64,000 bases of DNA from Desulfarculus baarsii DSM 2075 (GCF_000143965.1 NC_014365.1:957501-1021500), one strand, 5' to 3'; positions 1-9,219 are shown, counted from the stretch's first letter. Translations and numbers: made by a program. Notes: a model not told the origin generated them from the sequence alone.

Positions 1-543
1 GTGGACACCCGCCTGGTGGCCGCCACCAACCAGAATTTGGCCCAGGCCGTCCAGGCCGGAACCTTTCGCCAGGATCTTTTCTATCGGCTCAACGTCGTGC
101 ACATCGAGCTGCCGCCGCTCAAGGATCGGCCCGAGGACGTGCCCGTTCTGGCCGAATATTTTCTGGACCGCTATCGCTACCGCAGCCCCTCGCGGGTGCG
201 CGGCTTCGCGCCCCAGGCCATGGAGGCCCTGGCCCGCCAGCCCTGGCCGGGCAACGTGCGCGAGCTGGAAAACGCCGTCCAGCGCCTGGCCGTGCTGGCC
301 GGCGGCGAGCTGATCACCCTGGCCGACATCGAGGCCGGCTCGCCGGCGGCGGTCCACAGCGGCGCGGACGACGGCGAGCTGCTTTCGCTGGCCGAGCTGG
401 AAAAACGCCAGATCATCCGGGCCATGAACCGCCTGGCCGGCCATCGCGGCGAGATGGCCAAGGCCCTGGGCATCGACCGCAAGACGCTGCGCCTCAAGAT
501 CCGCAAATATGGCCTGGAAGACCAGGGCCCCGACGCCGACTGA
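1..543 (+). CDS. Sigma-54-dependent transcriptional activator, C-terminal part (cut by window edge)
   Basis: Only the end of the gene is inside the window; the first codon seen is internal, not a start. The sequence runs through the second half of the AAA+ domain (VAATNQNL, then FRQDLFYRLNVV and PPLKDRPEDV, the sensor I and arginine-finger region of NtrC-like proteins), the WPGNVRELEN motif, and a Fis-type helix-turn-helix near residues 130-172 (MAKALGIDRKTLRLKIRKYGL). Such proteins open sigma-54 promoters by ATP hydrolysis. The N-terminal sensing domain lies outside the window, so its signal is unknown. The receiver protein 107 bp downstream may belong to the same signalling set. Family assignment is secure. 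Confidence 0.93.
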   Translation: MDTRLVAATNQNLAQAVQAGTFRQDLFYRLNVVHIELPPLKDRPEDVPVLAEYFLDRYRYRSPSRVRGFAPQAMEALARQPWPGNVRELENAVQRLAVLAGGELITLADIEAGSPAAVHSGADDGELLSLAELEKRQIIRAMNRLAGHRGEMAKALGIDRKTLRLKIRKYGLEDQGPDAD

Positions 544-650
544 CCTACCCCCTTGACCTGAGCGCCCCGGGCTGGGCAATATCATGGTATGCGCCTAGGC
601 AATGCGGTCATTGCCCGCGCGCCCCATTATCACCCCAGCGGGAGCGCCCC

Positions 651-1274
651 ATGCCCGAGCCCGGCAGCGACCCCTTCAGCCCCGAAAACACGCGCGTTCT
701 GATAATCGATGACGAGGCGTCCATGCGCGAGGCCTGCCAGGAGGTTCTGCGCCGCGAAGGGTTCCAGACGACCATCGCCGGCGAGGGCGGCGAGGGCCTG
801 CGCTTGGTCCGCGAACTCAAGCCCCATGTCATCTTCGTGGACCTGAAGATGCCGGGCATGGCCGGCCTGGAGCTTCTGGACCACATCGGCCTGGCCGCGC
901 CGGGGGCGGTGCTGGTGGTCGTGACGGCCTACGCCACCGTCAGCCTGGCCATGGCGGCCCTGCGCCACGGGGCCTTCGACTTTCTGGCCAAGCCCTTCAC
1001 GCCCGACGAACTGCGCCTGATGGCCAGCCGGGCACAGGAGCAGCGCCGCCTGCTGGAGCGCGGCCAGCGCTTGCAAAACGAGCGCGATCAGGCCAAGCGC
1101 CGCTTCATGGAGCTGGTCACCGGCGAGGTCAACGAGCCGCTGCGGGCGGCCCTGGCCGAACTGCGTGGGCTCTGCGAAAAGCTGGCCGACCGGCCGGCGG
1201 CCCTGGCCCAGGCCCAGAACGCCAGCGAGCGCCTGCGCCGCCTGCTGGAGATGGTCCAGCATCTTTCGGCCTGA
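651..1274 (+). CDS. Stand-alone response-regulator receiver protein
   Basis: A 207-residue protein. Residues 13-130 form a CheY-like receiver: acidic pair D20-D21, phospho-acceptor D64 in VDLKMPGM, T92 in VVTAYA, and K114 in FLAKPFTP. The rest (about 130-207) is a charged helical tail with no DNA-binding or enzymatic domain that I recognise, possibly an oligomerisation or histidine-phosphotransfer-like bundle. The start is ATG with GGGAGCG just upstream. It follows the sigma-54 activator on the same strand and probably relays or buffers phosphate in that system; that link is inferred from position only. Confidence 0.85.
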   Translation: MPEPGSDPFSPENTRVLIIDDEASMREACQEVLRREGFQTTIAGEGGEGLRLVRELKPHVIFVDLKMPGMAGLELLDHIGLAAPGAVLVVVTAYATVSLAMAALRHGAFDFLAKPFTPDELRLMASRAQEQRRLLERGQRLQNERDQAKRRFMELVTGEVNEPLRAALAELRGLCEKLADRPAALAQAQNASERLRRLLEMVQHLSA

Positions 1275-1276
1275 CA

Positions 1277-1310
1277 AGAAAACGCCCCTCCCGCCGGAGC
1301 GGGAAGGGCG
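1277..1310 (-). terminator. Rho-independent terminator for ilvE
   Basis: A GC-rich hairpin (CGCCC.TCCCGC, loop CGGA, GCGGGA.GGGCG) is followed on the minus strand by TTTTCTTG. It lies between the convergent ends of the receiver gene and ilvE and could serve both, though the T tract is on the ilvE side. Confidence 0.75.
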
Positions 1311-1334
1311 CTTTGGTCGCGCGTTGGTCGGGCC

Positions 1335-2408
1335 TCAGGCCACTTTGACCACCCAGCCGAAGGGATCGGGCTTTTTGCCAAGCTGAATGCCGGTGATCTC
1401 GTCATAGAGCTTGAGGCTGAGCGCCCCGGTCTGACCGTCGGCCACCTGGTAATCCTGGCCCTTGAAGTGGATCGAGCCCACCGGGCTGATCACCGCGGCG
1501 GTGCCCGTGCCGAAGGCCTCCTCCAGCGTGCCGGCCTTGGCCGCGGCGATGATGTCGTCGATGGTCAGTTGGCGCTCACTGACGTTCATGCCCCAGTGGC
1601 GGCACAGGGCCAGCACCGAGTCGCGGGTCACGCCGGGCAGGATCGAGCCGTCCAGGGGCGAGGTGATCACTTCGCCGGCGATCTTGAAGAAGATGTTCAT
1701 CGTGCCCACTTCCTCGATGCTCTGGCGGTCGCAGGCGTTGAGCCACAGCACCTGGGTGAAGCCCTTTTCGTGGGCCTCGGTGGCCGCCTTGAGGCTGGAG
1801 GCGTAGTTGCCCGACGTCTTGGCCTCGCCGGTGCCGCCGATGGCCGCGCGCACGTATTTTTCCTCGACCCAGATGCGCACCGGGTTGAAGCCCTCGGCGT
1901 AGTAGGCCCCCACCGGCCCGGTGATGATGTAGAACAGATACGTGGCGCTGGTCTTGACGCCCAGGCAGGCCTCGGTGGCGATGATCGTCGGCCGCACGTA
2001 GAGGCTGGTGCCCTCGGCGCGGGGGATCCAGTCCTGCTCGACGCGGATCAGCTCGTACATGGCCTCCAGCACCACCTCGTTGGGCAGGGCCGGGATGCAC
2101 AGCCGGTCGCACGAGCGGTTCATGCGCTCGATGTTGGCCGCCGGGCGGAACATGTAGACGTGGCCGCCCTCGCCGCGATAGGCCTTGAGGCCCTCGAAGA
2201 CCTCCTGGCCATAGTGAAAGATCATCGCCGCCGGGTCCAGGGTGAAGGGCCCATAGGGCTCCACGCGGGGGTTGTGCCAGCCCTTGCCGGTCTGGTAGTC
2301 CATCAGCAGCATGTGATCGGTGAAGATCCGGCCGAAGCCCAGGTTGTTTTCGTCGGCCGGTTTGGGCTTCAATTGGTCTTTGGGTTTGAGGGTTTTGGCG
2401 ATGTTCAT
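1335..2408 (-). CDS. ilvE: Branched-chain amino-acid aminotransferase
   Basis: A 357-residue fold-type IV PLP enzyme that interconverts Leu, Ile and Val with their 2-oxo acids using 2-oxoglutarate. The length and the sequence around GEAKTSGNYASSLKAA, with the PLP-binding lysine before SGNYA, match the large (eukaryote-like) BCAT class rather than the shorter E. coli IlvE type. The N-terminal GFGRIFTDHMLLMDY and the DRQSIEEVGTMNIFF segment also fit. It is the last gene of gatB-mtnA-ilvE: its ATG overlaps the mtnA stop by four bases (ATGA), implying translational coupling. In this organism it could feed either synthesis or oxidative breakdown of branched-chain amino acids. Confidence 0.95.
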   Translation of the reverse strand: MNIAKTLKPKDQLKPKPADENNLGFGRIFTDHMLLMDYQTGKGWHNPRVEPYGPFTLDPAAMIFHYGQEVFEGLKAYRGEGGHVYMFRPAANIERMNRSCDRLCIPALPNEVVLEAMYELIRVEQDWIPRAEGTSLYVRPTIIATEACLGVKTSATYLFYIITGPVGAYYAEGFNPVRIWVEEKYVRAAIGGTGEAKTSGNYASSLKAATEAHEKGFTQVLWLNACDRQSIEEVGTMNIFFKIAGEVITSPLDGSILPGVTRDSVLALCRHWGMNVSERQLTIDDIIAAAKAGTLEEAFGTGTAAVISPVGSIHFKGQDYQVADGQTGALSLKLYDEITGIQLGKKPDPFGWVVKVA

Positions 2409-3466
2409 CGTCCGGCTCCTTGTATTTTTTCATTGGCCTTGGCTTGGGCCAAGGATTTTTCATATGGCGGCCGCAGGACGCCCACTTCGGTGATGATGGC
2501 CGTGACCAAGTCGTTGGGCGTCACGTCGAAGGCGAAATTGATGGCCCCCGCTCCGGGCGCGGCAATTGCCCTGCCGCCGAGCTTGGTTATCTCGACGGCC
2601 GCACGCTCCTCGATGGGGATGTCGTCAGCGGATTTGGCGCCGGGGTCGATGGTCGAAAGGGGCGCGGCCACGTAGAAGGGCACGCCGTGGCGCTGGGCCT
2701 GCAAGGCCACGTTGAAGGTGCCCACCTTGTTGGCCACGTCGCCGTTCATGGCGATGCGGTCGGCGCCCACCACCACCAGATCGACCATGCCCCGACTCAT
2801 GATTACACCGACGGCGCTGTCCGGGGCCACGCGCACGGGGATGTTCTCTTGGACCATCTCCCAGGCCGTCAGGCGCGCGCCTTGCAGCAGGGGCCTGGTT
2901 TCGTCGGCGATGACGCTTGGGTTCTTGCCGGCCTCGGCGGCGGCGCGCGCCACGCCCAGGGCCGTGCCGTAGCCGCCAGTGGCCAGGGCCCCGGCGTTGC
3001 AGTGGGTCAGGATCGTGGCCCCGTGGGGGACCAACGCCGCGCCGTGACGGCCCATGGCCTGGTTGATGGCGATGTCGTCTTCGAGCATGCGCTGGCTTTT
3101 GTGATACAGCGCCTCGACGATGGCCGACACCTCGCCCTCGGCGGCGCGGGCCGTCTCCAGCATTTGCCCACAGGCCCAAGCCAGATTCACCGCCGTGGGC
3201 CGGGCCTGGGCCATGACCTGGGCCCGGCGGGCCAGGGCGGCGCGAAACTTGGCCGGATCGTCGGCCTTGATCGCCCGGGCGGCCAGAACCAGGCCCATGG
3301 CCGCGGCCACGCCGATGGCTGGCGCGCCGCGCACGGCCAGGGTCTTGATGCAATGGATCACCCGGCGCATGTCACGACAGGGCAGGTAGACCAGCTTGCC
3401 CGGCAGCAGGCGCTGGTCGAGGATCATCACCGCCTCGTCTTGCCAATATATGGGCCTGATCGTCAC
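2405..3466 (-). CDS. mtnA: S-methyl-5-thioribose-1-phosphate isomerase
   Basis: A 353-residue member of the eIF2B-related sugar-phosphate isomerase family, converting 5-methylthioribose-1-phosphate to methylthioribulose-1-phosphate in methionine salvage. Seen are VRGAPAIGVAAAMG, the THCNAGALATGGYGTALG segment carrying the catalytic cysteine, and VGADRIAMNGDVANKVGT carrying the catalytic aspartate. The start is GTG, two bases after the gatB stop. Its reaction links to ilvE downstream, since the salvage pathway ends in a 2-oxo acid needing an aminotransferase; that pairing is an inference. No other mtn gene is in the window. Confidence 0.95.
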   Translation of the reverse strand: MTIRPIYWQDEAVMILDQRLLPGKLVYLPCRDMRRVIHCIKTLAVRGAPAIGVAAAMGLVLAARAIKADDPAKFRAALARRAQVMAQARPTAVNLAWACGQMLETARAAEGEVSAIVEALYHKSQRMLEDDIAINQAMGRHGAALVPHGATILTHCNAGALATGGYGTALGVARAAAEAGKNPSVIADETRPLLQGARLTAWEMVQENIPVRVAPDSAVGVIMSRGMVDLVVVGADRIAMNGDVANKVGTFNVALQAQRHGVPFYVAAPLSTIDPGAKSADDIPIEERAAVEITKLGGRAIAAPGAGAINFAFDVTPNDLVTAIITEVGVLRPPYEKSLAQAKANEKIQGAGR

Positions 3467-3467
3467 C

Positions 3468-4898
3468 TCAATCTCCCAGCAGCTTTTCGACCAATTCGTT
3501 GACGGCCTGGGGATTGGCCTGACCCTTGGTGGCCTTCATCACCTGGCCCACGAAATAGCCCATCAGTTTTTTCTTGCCGGCTCGGTAGCCCTCGGCCTCC
3601 TTGGGGCTTTCGGCGATGATCCGTTCCAAGACCGCTTGCAACTCGCCGCTGTCGGAGACCTGGCGCAGGCCTTTTTGCTCGACAATGGTCGCCGCGCTCT
3701 GGCCAGTCTCCAGCATCAGCGGAAAGATGTCCTTGGCTATCTTGCCGCTGATCTGGCCCGAGGCCACCAGGGCCAGCAGTTCGGCCAGGGCCTGGGGCGT
3801 CACGGCGCACTGGCCGATGGCCTGTCCCTCGGCCCGCAGCGCGCCCAGCAGATCGCTCATGATCCAGTTGGCCGCGGCCTTGGCCGGCGCGCCGGCGTTG
3901 ACGGCGGCCTCGAAATAATCAGCCAGGGCCCGCTCGGCGCAGAGCACCTCGGCGTCGTAGGCCGACAGGCCGTGGGCCTGCTGGAAGCGCTGGCGTTTGG
4001 CCGCCGGCAACTCGGGCAGGCCTTGTCCCACGCGGGCCAACCAGGCCGGCGCGATCTCCAGCGGCAGCAGGTCGGGGTCGGGGAAGTAGCGATAATCGTG
4101 GGCTTCTTCCTTGCCGCGCATGGCCACGGTCTTGCCGGCGGCGTCGTCCCAGAGCCTGGTCTGCTGGATCACCTGGCCGCCCTCGTCGAGGATGGCCTTT
4201 TGCCGGCGAATCTCGTAGTCGATGGCCTTCATCACGTTGCGGAAGGAGTTCATGTTTTTCAGCTCGGCGCGGGTGCCCAGCTTTTCCTGGCCCAGGGGCC
4301 GGATGCTGACGTTGGCGTCGCAGCGGAAAGAGCCCTCCTCCATGTTGCCGTCGCAGACCTCCAGATAGACCAAGATGTCGCGCAGGGCCCGCAGATAGGC
4401 CCCGGCCTCCTCGGGCGAGCGCATGTCGGGCTCGCTGACGATCTCGATCAGCGGCACGCCCGTGCGGTTGAGGTCGACGTAGCTCTGGGGCAGGCTGGGG
4501 TCGTGGACCAGCTTGCCGGCGTCTTCCTCCATGTGAATGCGTGTGATGCCCACGCATTTTTCCTGGCCGTCGACGGTTATCTCCAGCCGACCGTGCTGGG
4601 CCAATGGCAGCTCGTATTGGCTGATCTGGTAGCCCTTGGGCAGGTCGGGATAAAAGTAGTTTTTGCGGGCCCAGACGCTGCGCTCAGCCACCTGGCAGCC
4701 GGTGGCCAGGGCCGCGCGCATGGCCAGCTCGACCACCTGTTGATTCAGCACCGGCAAAACGCCGGGCATGCCCAGGCAGACCGGGCAGACATTGCTGTTG
4801 GGCGGCTGGCCGAAACTGGTGGAGCAGCCGCAGAAAATCTTGGATCGGGTCAGGAGCTGGGCATGGACCTCCAGCCCGATAACCGCTTCATAGTCCAT
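3468..4898 (-). CDS. gatB: Aspartyl/glutamyl-tRNA amidotransferase subunit B
   Basis: A 476-residue GatB, the kinase/transamidation subunit of GatCAB, which converts mischarged Glu-tRNA(Gln) or Asp-tRNA(Asn) to the amide forms. It begins [15 protein letters not shown], has the zinc-site cysteines in FCGCS and CPVCLGMPG, the catalytic-domain [18 protein letters not shown] signature, and the C-terminal YqeY-like tail that contacts tRNA. gatA and gatC are not in the window, so the subunits are encoded apart. It heads the minus-strand unit gatB-mtnA-ilvE with almost no spacing to mtnA. Confidence 0.97.
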   Translation of the reverse strand: MDYEAVIGLEVHAQLLTRSKIFCGCSTSFGQPPNSNVCPVCLGMPGVLPVLNQQVVELAMRAALATGCQVAERSVWARKNYFYPDLPKGYQISQYELPLAQHGRLEITVDGQEKCVGITRIHMEEDAGKLVHDPSLPQSYVDLNRTGVPLIEIVSEPDMRSPEEAGAYLRALRDILVYLEVCDGNMEEGSFRCDANVSIRPLGQEKLGTRAELKNMNSFRNVMKAIDYEIRRQKAILDEGGQVIQQTRLWDDAAGKTVAMRGKEEAHDYRYFPDPDLLPLEIAPAWLARVGQGLPELPAAKRQRFQQAHGLSAYDAEVLCAERALADYFEAAVNAGAPAKAAANWIMSDLLGALRAEGQAIGQCAVTPQALAELLALVASGQISGKIAKDIFPLMLETGQSAATIVEQKGLRQVSDSGELQAVLERIIAESPKEAEGYRAGKKKLMGYFVGQVMKATKGQANPQAVNELVEKLLGD

Positions 4899-4964
4899 GA
4901 CAATTTCCCTAAAGCCAAACAGATGGACGATAAGCCAACAAATTACTCCGCGCCAATGTCAAAG

Positions 4965-6146
4965 TCAAGACCGGCCAAGGCCCACCCGCGCCGAACCGGT
5001 GAGCGCCGCCATGGCCAGCGCGCCGACGATCGTCACCGCGCCGGCGAAGTACAACGGCCCGGCCTGGCCGGCCTGATCGGCCAGCCAGCCGCCCACCGGC
5101 GGCCCGGCAAACACGCCCAGGCTCAGCGCCAAGGTGAACGCGCCCATGGTCGCGCCCATCTCCACGCCCAAATCCTTGCCCCGGCCGATGACCAGGGCCA
5201 TCAGCGGCGGCAGGCCCAGACCCGAGCCCAGGCCCTCCAGCAGCGCCGCCCCGGCCATCTGCCAAAAGCCGTCGCACAGCGGCAGCGCCGCCTTGCACGC
5301 GCCAGAGGCCACCAAGCCAGCCAGCGCCAGCGGCAGCCGAGGCCAGCGGTCGGCCAAGGCCCCACCGGGCCGCTGCACCGCCACCATCACGATGACGTTG
5401 AGGCCCAAAAGCGTGCCGACCTGGGCCTGGGCTAGGCCTTTTTCCACGGCCAGCAGCGGCAAAAAAGCGATGAAACAGCCCATGCCCGCGGCCATGCCCA
5501 CCCGCGCCAGCATCAGGCCCACGAACGCCCGGTCGGCGTAGAGGCGCATGCCGTGGCTGGCCCCGCCGATCTTGCCCCGGCCGCCGCGCGGCTCGCGCAC
5601 GCCCAGCCACACCGCCGCCAGCGCCAGCAGGCTGAAACCGCCCATCAGATAAAGGTTGCCGGCCATGTCCCAGACGTCGTAAACCACGCCACCCAAAAAT
5701 GGCCCCAGGCCAAAGCCCAGCAAAAACGCTGTGTTGAAGCCACCAACATAGCGGCCCTCCTGGCCGGCCGGCGTCAGATCGGCCACCAGGGCCAGGCACA
5801 CCGGCAAGATCATCGCCGCGAACACGCCCTGGGCCATGCGGCAAAACAGCAAATCCCAGGCGCTCTGGGCAAACAGCAGCGCCACCGCCGCGCCCACGTT
5901 GCCGGCCAGGCCCAGGGCGATGAACAGCTTGCGGCCCACCCGGTCGGAGACCAGGCCCACCAGCGGCGCGAACAGCCCCCGGCTAAAGGAAAAGGCGCTG
6001 AAAATCAAGCCTATCAGCGCGCCCGAGGCCCCCAGGCGCTGGCCGTAGATCGACAAAAACGGCACGATCGAGCCCACGCCCAGCATGGCCACGAACACGG
6101 CCAGGCCCAGGATCAGCAATAACTTGTCGTCGGCTGTGCGCTGCAT
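4965..6146 (-). CDS. Major facilitator superfamily transporter
   Basis: A 393-residue integral membrane protein with the hydrophobic pattern of twelve helices. The loop between helices 2 and 3 carries the MFS signature (LVGLVSDRVGRKLFIALG). Glycine-rich segments such as GFGLGPFLGGVVYD fit helix 5, and a large central loop near PRGGRGKIGG separates the halves. It resembles the drug/proton antiporter group, but the substrate cannot be read from sequence. It stands 66 bp downstream of gatB; the intervening bases show no strong terminator. Family secure, substrate unknown. Confidence 0.9.
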   Translation of the reverse strand: MQRTADDKLLLILGLAVFVAMLGVGSIVPFLSIYGQRLGASGALIGLIFSAFSFSRGLFAPLVGLVSDRVGRKLFIALGLAGNVGAAVALLFAQSAWDLLFCRMAQGVFAAMILPVCLALVADLTPAGQEGRYVGGFNTAFLLGFGLGPFLGGVVYDVWDMAGNLYLMGGFSLLALAAVWLGVREPRGGRGKIGGASHGMRLYADRAFVGLMLARVGMAAGMGCFIAFLPLLAVEKGLAQAQVGTLLGLNVIVMVAVQRPGGALADRWPRLPLALAGLVASGACKAALPLCDGFWQMAGAALLEGLGSGLGLPPLMALVIGRGKDLGVEMGATMGAFTLALSLGVFAGPPVGGWLADQAGQAGPLYFAGAVTIVGALAMAALTGSARVGLGRS

Positions 6147-6168
6147 CGTTCGCCTTGGCCCATGAATA

Positions 6169-6203
6169 CAAAAACGCCCCCGTCATGAGTGGCGGGGGCG
6201 TTC
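6169..6203 (-). terminator. Rho-independent terminator after the His-rich gene
   Basis: A perfect ten-base stem (AACGCCCCCG with CGGGGGCGTT) is followed on the minus strand by GTTTTTGTATTC. It ends the transcript of the His-rich miniprotein just before the MFS gene starts. Confidence 0.8.
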
Positions 6204-6258
6204 GGCGCGCGGTCAACGCGCGTTGCAAGCAAAAAATGCTATCTCGGCGACCCCTCCC

Positions 6259-6441
6259 TCATTTGGCGGCCTCTACGACGGTAATTCGTGGGGCGGCCGG
6301 GGCGTGGTCGTGATTGTGGGCGTGCTCGTGATGATCGTGGCCGTGGCCATGCTGATGATCGTGGTCGTGGTCATGGTCGTGCTGATGGTCGGCCGAAAGG
6401 CCGATGCCTTGGGGCCGTTTGCCGCCGCAACATTCGCACAT
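6259..6441 (-). CDS. Histidine-rich small protein with N-terminal Cys motif
   Basis: A 60-residue protein starting MCECCGGKRP and carrying about fifteen histidines between residues 19 and 46 as alternating HD/HG/HE repeats. The ATG is preceded by AGGGAG at good spacing, and its own terminator follows, so it looks like a real gene although short. Cys2-4 plus the His tract should bind metal (Ni, Zn, Co or Cu); a storage, chaperone or sequestering role is an inference. Similar His-rich tails occur in nickel chaperones such as HypB and SlyD, but no domain of those is present. No signal peptide is seen. Confidence 0.7.
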   Translation of the reverse strand: MCECCGGKRPQGIGLSADHQHDHDHDHDHQHGHGHDHHEHAHNHDHAPAAPRITVVEAAK

Positions 6442-6558
6442 GATCGCGCTCCCTGTCCAAAAATGGCGGGTCGTTCATCGACTTGTCACGCTGTCAAAAG
6501 CATATTACCACAATGGCGCAATGTCAAACATCCGTTGCGGCAAAAAAACGCCGTTGAT

Positions 6559-7494
6559 CTAACCAACCACCCACACGGCCACGTCGGCGCACTTGGCCAC
6601 GACCTTGTCGCTGACGTGGCCCAGGAAGAACGAACGGTTTTCGCCGCGACGGCCCACCACCACCGTGCCGTAGTCGCCGTTTTTGACCTCGTTGACGATG
6701 GCCGTGGTCACGCTGCGAGCGTTTTCGTGGGTTCTGGTCTCGATCTGGTCGGCGGCGATGCCCGATTCCTCAAGGACTTTCACGGCGCGATGGTAAAAGT
6801 CGGCCATGCACTCGCCGTCGCTTTTCATGATGTCGCCTTCCAGTTCGCCATCCAGGGGCGCGTCGAAATCGATGGAGCAATAGTTGGCCAACGACGCCCC
6901 GACGTGGAAGAGGGTGATCTGGCACTCCGGGTTGCCGCCCAGCATGAAGGCCATGTGATCGACCGCGCGTAGCGACCCCTCCGAGCCGTCCACCGCGCAG
7001 AGGATCTTCAGGCTGTGCACGCGGCCACCGACGATCCACACCGGCACGCGTTCGGCGTGCTGGACGATCTTGTTGGTGACGCTGCCCACGAAAAACTCCT
7101 GGGCCTTGGACAGGCCGCGCCGGCCCAGGACCAGGGCGTCGTAGAGGCCTTGCTCGGCCTCGAAAAGGATGTCGCGGGCGGCGTCGGCGTTGCGCGGCAG
7201 GGCCTTGGTCTCGATGCGCTCCTCGGGTAGGCCGTGGCGCATCAGGCGGGCCTTGGCCTGGCCCAGGACGGCGTCGGCCTGCTGACGGTTGCGGCTTTGC
7301 AACTCCTTGAGCCGCTTGTACGACTCGGGATCCTTGTGGGCCTCGCGCCGCAAGAATTGCGGCACCGGATTCATCACGAAAAACAAGGTGACCATCAAAT
7401 CCTTGATCATGGCCCCTTCCATGAGGCCCACATAGTCCACGGCCCGATCGCACTCGGCCGAACCGTCAACGGCTATGATGATTTTTTTGTCCAT
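6559..7494 (-). CDS. Universal stress protein with two tandem UspA domains
   Basis: A protein of 311 residues with two UspA folds. The first begins KKIIIAVDGSAECDRAVDYV and ends ALVLGRRGLSKAQEFFVGSVTNKIVQHAERVPVWIVGG; the second begins KILCAVDGSEGSLRAVDHM and ends TVVVGRRGENRSFFLGHVSDKVVAKCADVAVWVVG. The G-R-R-G and G-S/H-V-S/T motifs fit the ATP-binding group. Start chosen at the ATG after GGGAGG; an upstream in-frame ATG would run into the preceding gene. It lies 14 bp after the coiled-coil gene, which suggests co-transcription. Confidence 0.92.
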   Translation of the reverse strand: MDKKIIIAVDGSAECDRAVDYVGLMEGAMIKDLMVTLFFVMNPVPQFLRREAHKDPESYKRLKELQSRNRQQADAVLGQAKARLMRHGLPEERIETKALPRNADAARDILFEAEQGLYDALVLGRRGLSKAQEFFVGSVTNKIVQHAERVPVWIVGGRVHSLKILCAVDGSEGSLRAVDHMAFMLGGNPECQITLFHVGASLANYCSIDFDAPLDGELEGDIMKSDGECMADFYHRAVKVLEESGIAADQIETRTHENARSVTTAIVNEVKNGDYGTVVVGRRGENRSFFLGHVSDKVVAKCADVAVWVVG

Positions 7495-7508
7495 GGTCGC
7501 CTCCCGTT

Positions 7509-7790
7509 TCAGCGTGTTCCCCACAAAATCTGGTTGATGCGCGCGCGGTTGGCCTGGGCCTGGGTGATCAGAACCATCTTGCGCTGCTTGAGCCGGTGTA
7601 TTTCCTGGGCGAATGGCCCTTCGCCAGCCAATTCGCGGGCCATCAACTCGTGGGCCTGGGCCTCGACCTCTTTTTGCTCGCGGGCGAAATCCTCGATCTC
7701 GCGCTCCAGGCTGGCGATGCGCCGGCGGTTTTCCGGGTCGTCCAAGGGGTTGGGCGGCAAAATCCCGCCATGGGCGTTGTCGTCACGCAT
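7509..7790 (-). CDS. Small charged coiled-coil protein of unknown function
   Basis: A 93-residue protein, cytoplasmic in appearance, with a short Pro-rich N terminus (GGILPPNPLDDPE) followed by two amphipathic charged helices (residues 22-58 and 60-90) that look like a helical hairpin. I do not recognise the family. A longer reading in the same frame extends upstream to 8120, but that part is the antisense of paaK; the ATG at 7790 follows GGAAG and begins the sensible protein. It is immediately upstream of the universal stress gene and probably in the same transcript. Confidence 0.65.
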   Translation of the reverse strand: MRDDNAHGGILPPNPLDDPENRRRIASLEREIEDFAREQKEVEAQAHELMARELAGEGPFAQEIHRLKQRKMVLITQAQANRARINQILWGTR

Positions 7791-7850
7791 GGTTGTTTTT
7801 ACTTCCGTTCTTGCTGGCGCGACATGGCGACCCGGCCGTAAGCCGCCCGC

Positions 7851-7891
7851 CAAAAAACGAAAGGCCCCGCCCCAGGTTGGCGGGACGGGGC
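7851..7891 (-). terminator. Rho-independent terminator for paaK
   Basis: The stem GCCCCG.CCC / GGG.CGGGGC with one mismatch is followed on the minus strand by CTTTCGTTTTTTGG. It lies 26 bp after the paaK stop and isolates it from the downstream stress-protein pair. Confidence 0.75.
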
Positions 7892-7917
7892 GCTTGGTCC
7901 GGGCGATGGCGCCTTTG

Positions 7918-9219
7918 TTAGAGCTTGCGGGCGTCGAAGACGCGCTTGGCCTTGCCCTCGGAGCGCTCGATGCTCTTGGGCGGCACCAGGCGCACCTTGA
8001 CGCCGATGCCGATGGTGCCGCGAATCTTGCCTTCGATGCGCTTTTCCACGGCCTGCAATTTTTCCTCGCCCTGGTCGTAGACCTCGGCCTTGGCCTCCAC
8101 GTCGACGCTGAGGGCGTCAAGATAGCCTTTTTTGCGAATGATCAGCACATATTGCGGCTCGACCTCGGGCACCTCCAGCAGGATCGACTCCACCTGGCTG
8201 GGGAAGACGTTGACGCCGCTGATGATGAGCATGTCGTCGCTGCGGCCCAGGACTTTTTTCATCTTGAGCAGCGTGCGGCCGCACGAACAGGTCTCGCGGC
8301 GCAGTTCGGTGATGTCGCGGGTGCGGTAGCGCAACAGGGGCATGGCCCGGCGCTGGATGGCCGTGAAGACCAACTCGCCCTTTTCGCCCAGGGGCAGCAC
8401 CTCCTCGGTGACCGGGTCGATGACCTCGGCCAGGACGTGGTCTTCGTTGATGTGCATGAAGCCGTCCTGCTGCTGGCAGTCGAAGGAGACGCTGGGGCCC
8501 ATCAGCTCGGTGAGGCCGTAGACCTCGTGGGCGCGGATGCCCATGCGCTCCTCGATCTCCTGGCGCATCTCGACGGTCCAGGGCTCGGCGCCGAAAACGC
8601 CCACCCGCAGCGGCAACTCGCGGATATCCACGCCCATGTCGGCGGCCTTTTCGGCGATGGTCAGGGCGTAGGACGGCGTGCAGCACAGCACCGTGCTGCC
8701 AAAATCGCGCATGATCGTCACCTGGCGCTCGGTCATGCCGCTGGAGGCGGGGATGGTGGCGCAGCCGATCAGGTCGCAGCCGCCTTGCAAGCCCAGGCCG
8801 CCGGTGAACAGGCCGTAGCCATAGGCCACCTGGACGATGTCTTTTTTGAAGACGCCGGCGGCGTGGAGGTTGCGGGCCACGCATTCCCTCCACTGGTTGA
8901 TGTCGTCGGCGGTGTAGGGGCCGGTGATGGGTTTGCCGGTGGTGCCGCTGGAGGCGTGGATCTTGACGACGTCGTCCATGGGCACGGCGCAAAGGCCGAA
9001 GGGATAGTTGTCGCGCAGGTCGGTCTTGACCGTAAGCGGCAGCTTGGCCAAGTCCTCGAGGCTCTTGACGTCGTCGGGCTTGAGGCCCATCGAGTCGAAC
9101 TTGTTGCGATAAAACGGCACCCTATCGTAAACCCAGGCCACGGTTTCCTGGAGTTTGGCCAACTGCAGCGCCTGCATCTGGTCCAGCGAGGCGCACTCGA
9201 TTTTTTCGTTCCAGATCAT
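7918..9219 (-). CDS. paaK: Phenylacetate-CoA ligase
   Basis: A 433-residue AMP-forming ligase of the PaaK group: phenylacetate + CoA + ATP to phenylacetyl-CoA. Motifs: SSGTTGKP (P-loop-like, near residue 94), YGLTELMGP (A5 region), RYRTRD (hinge), and the PaaK-type C-terminal domain with GRSDDMLIISGVNVFPSQVE. The start at 9219 follows GGGAG; the longer reading adds a non-homologous arm. The length equals typical PaaK. Deltaproteobacteria carry several such ligases, and the true acid may be another arylacetate or aromatic acid. The IorAB operon at 42-45 kb makes related arylacetyl-CoA esters, which fits aromatic amino-acid turnover. Confidence 0.93.
   Translation of the reverse strand: MIWNEKIECASLDQMQALQLAKLQETVAWVYDRVPFYRNKFDSMGLKPDDVKSLEDLAKLPLTVKTDLRDNYPFGLCAVPMDDVVKIHASSGTTGKPITGPYTADDINQWRECVARNLHAAGVFKKDIVQVAYGYGLFTGGLGLQGGCDLIGCATIPASSGMTERQVTIMRDFGSTVLCCTPSYALTIAEKAADMGVDIRELPLRVGVFGAEPWTVEMRQEIEERMGIRAHEVYGLTELMGPSVSFDCQQQDGFMHINEDHVLAEVIDPVTEEVLPLGEKGELVFTAIQRRAMPLLRYRTRDITELRRETCSCGRTLLKMKKVLGRSDDMLIISGVNVFPSQVESILLEVPEVEPQYVLIIRKKGYLDALSVDVEAKAEVYDQGEEKLQAVEKRIEGKIRGTIGIGVKVRLVPPKSIERSEGKAKRVFDARKL

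Noticed and set aside
6300-6400. Short repeats in the His-rich region
   Set aside because: The GTGGTCGTG-like repeats are explained by His-Asp codons of the small protein.
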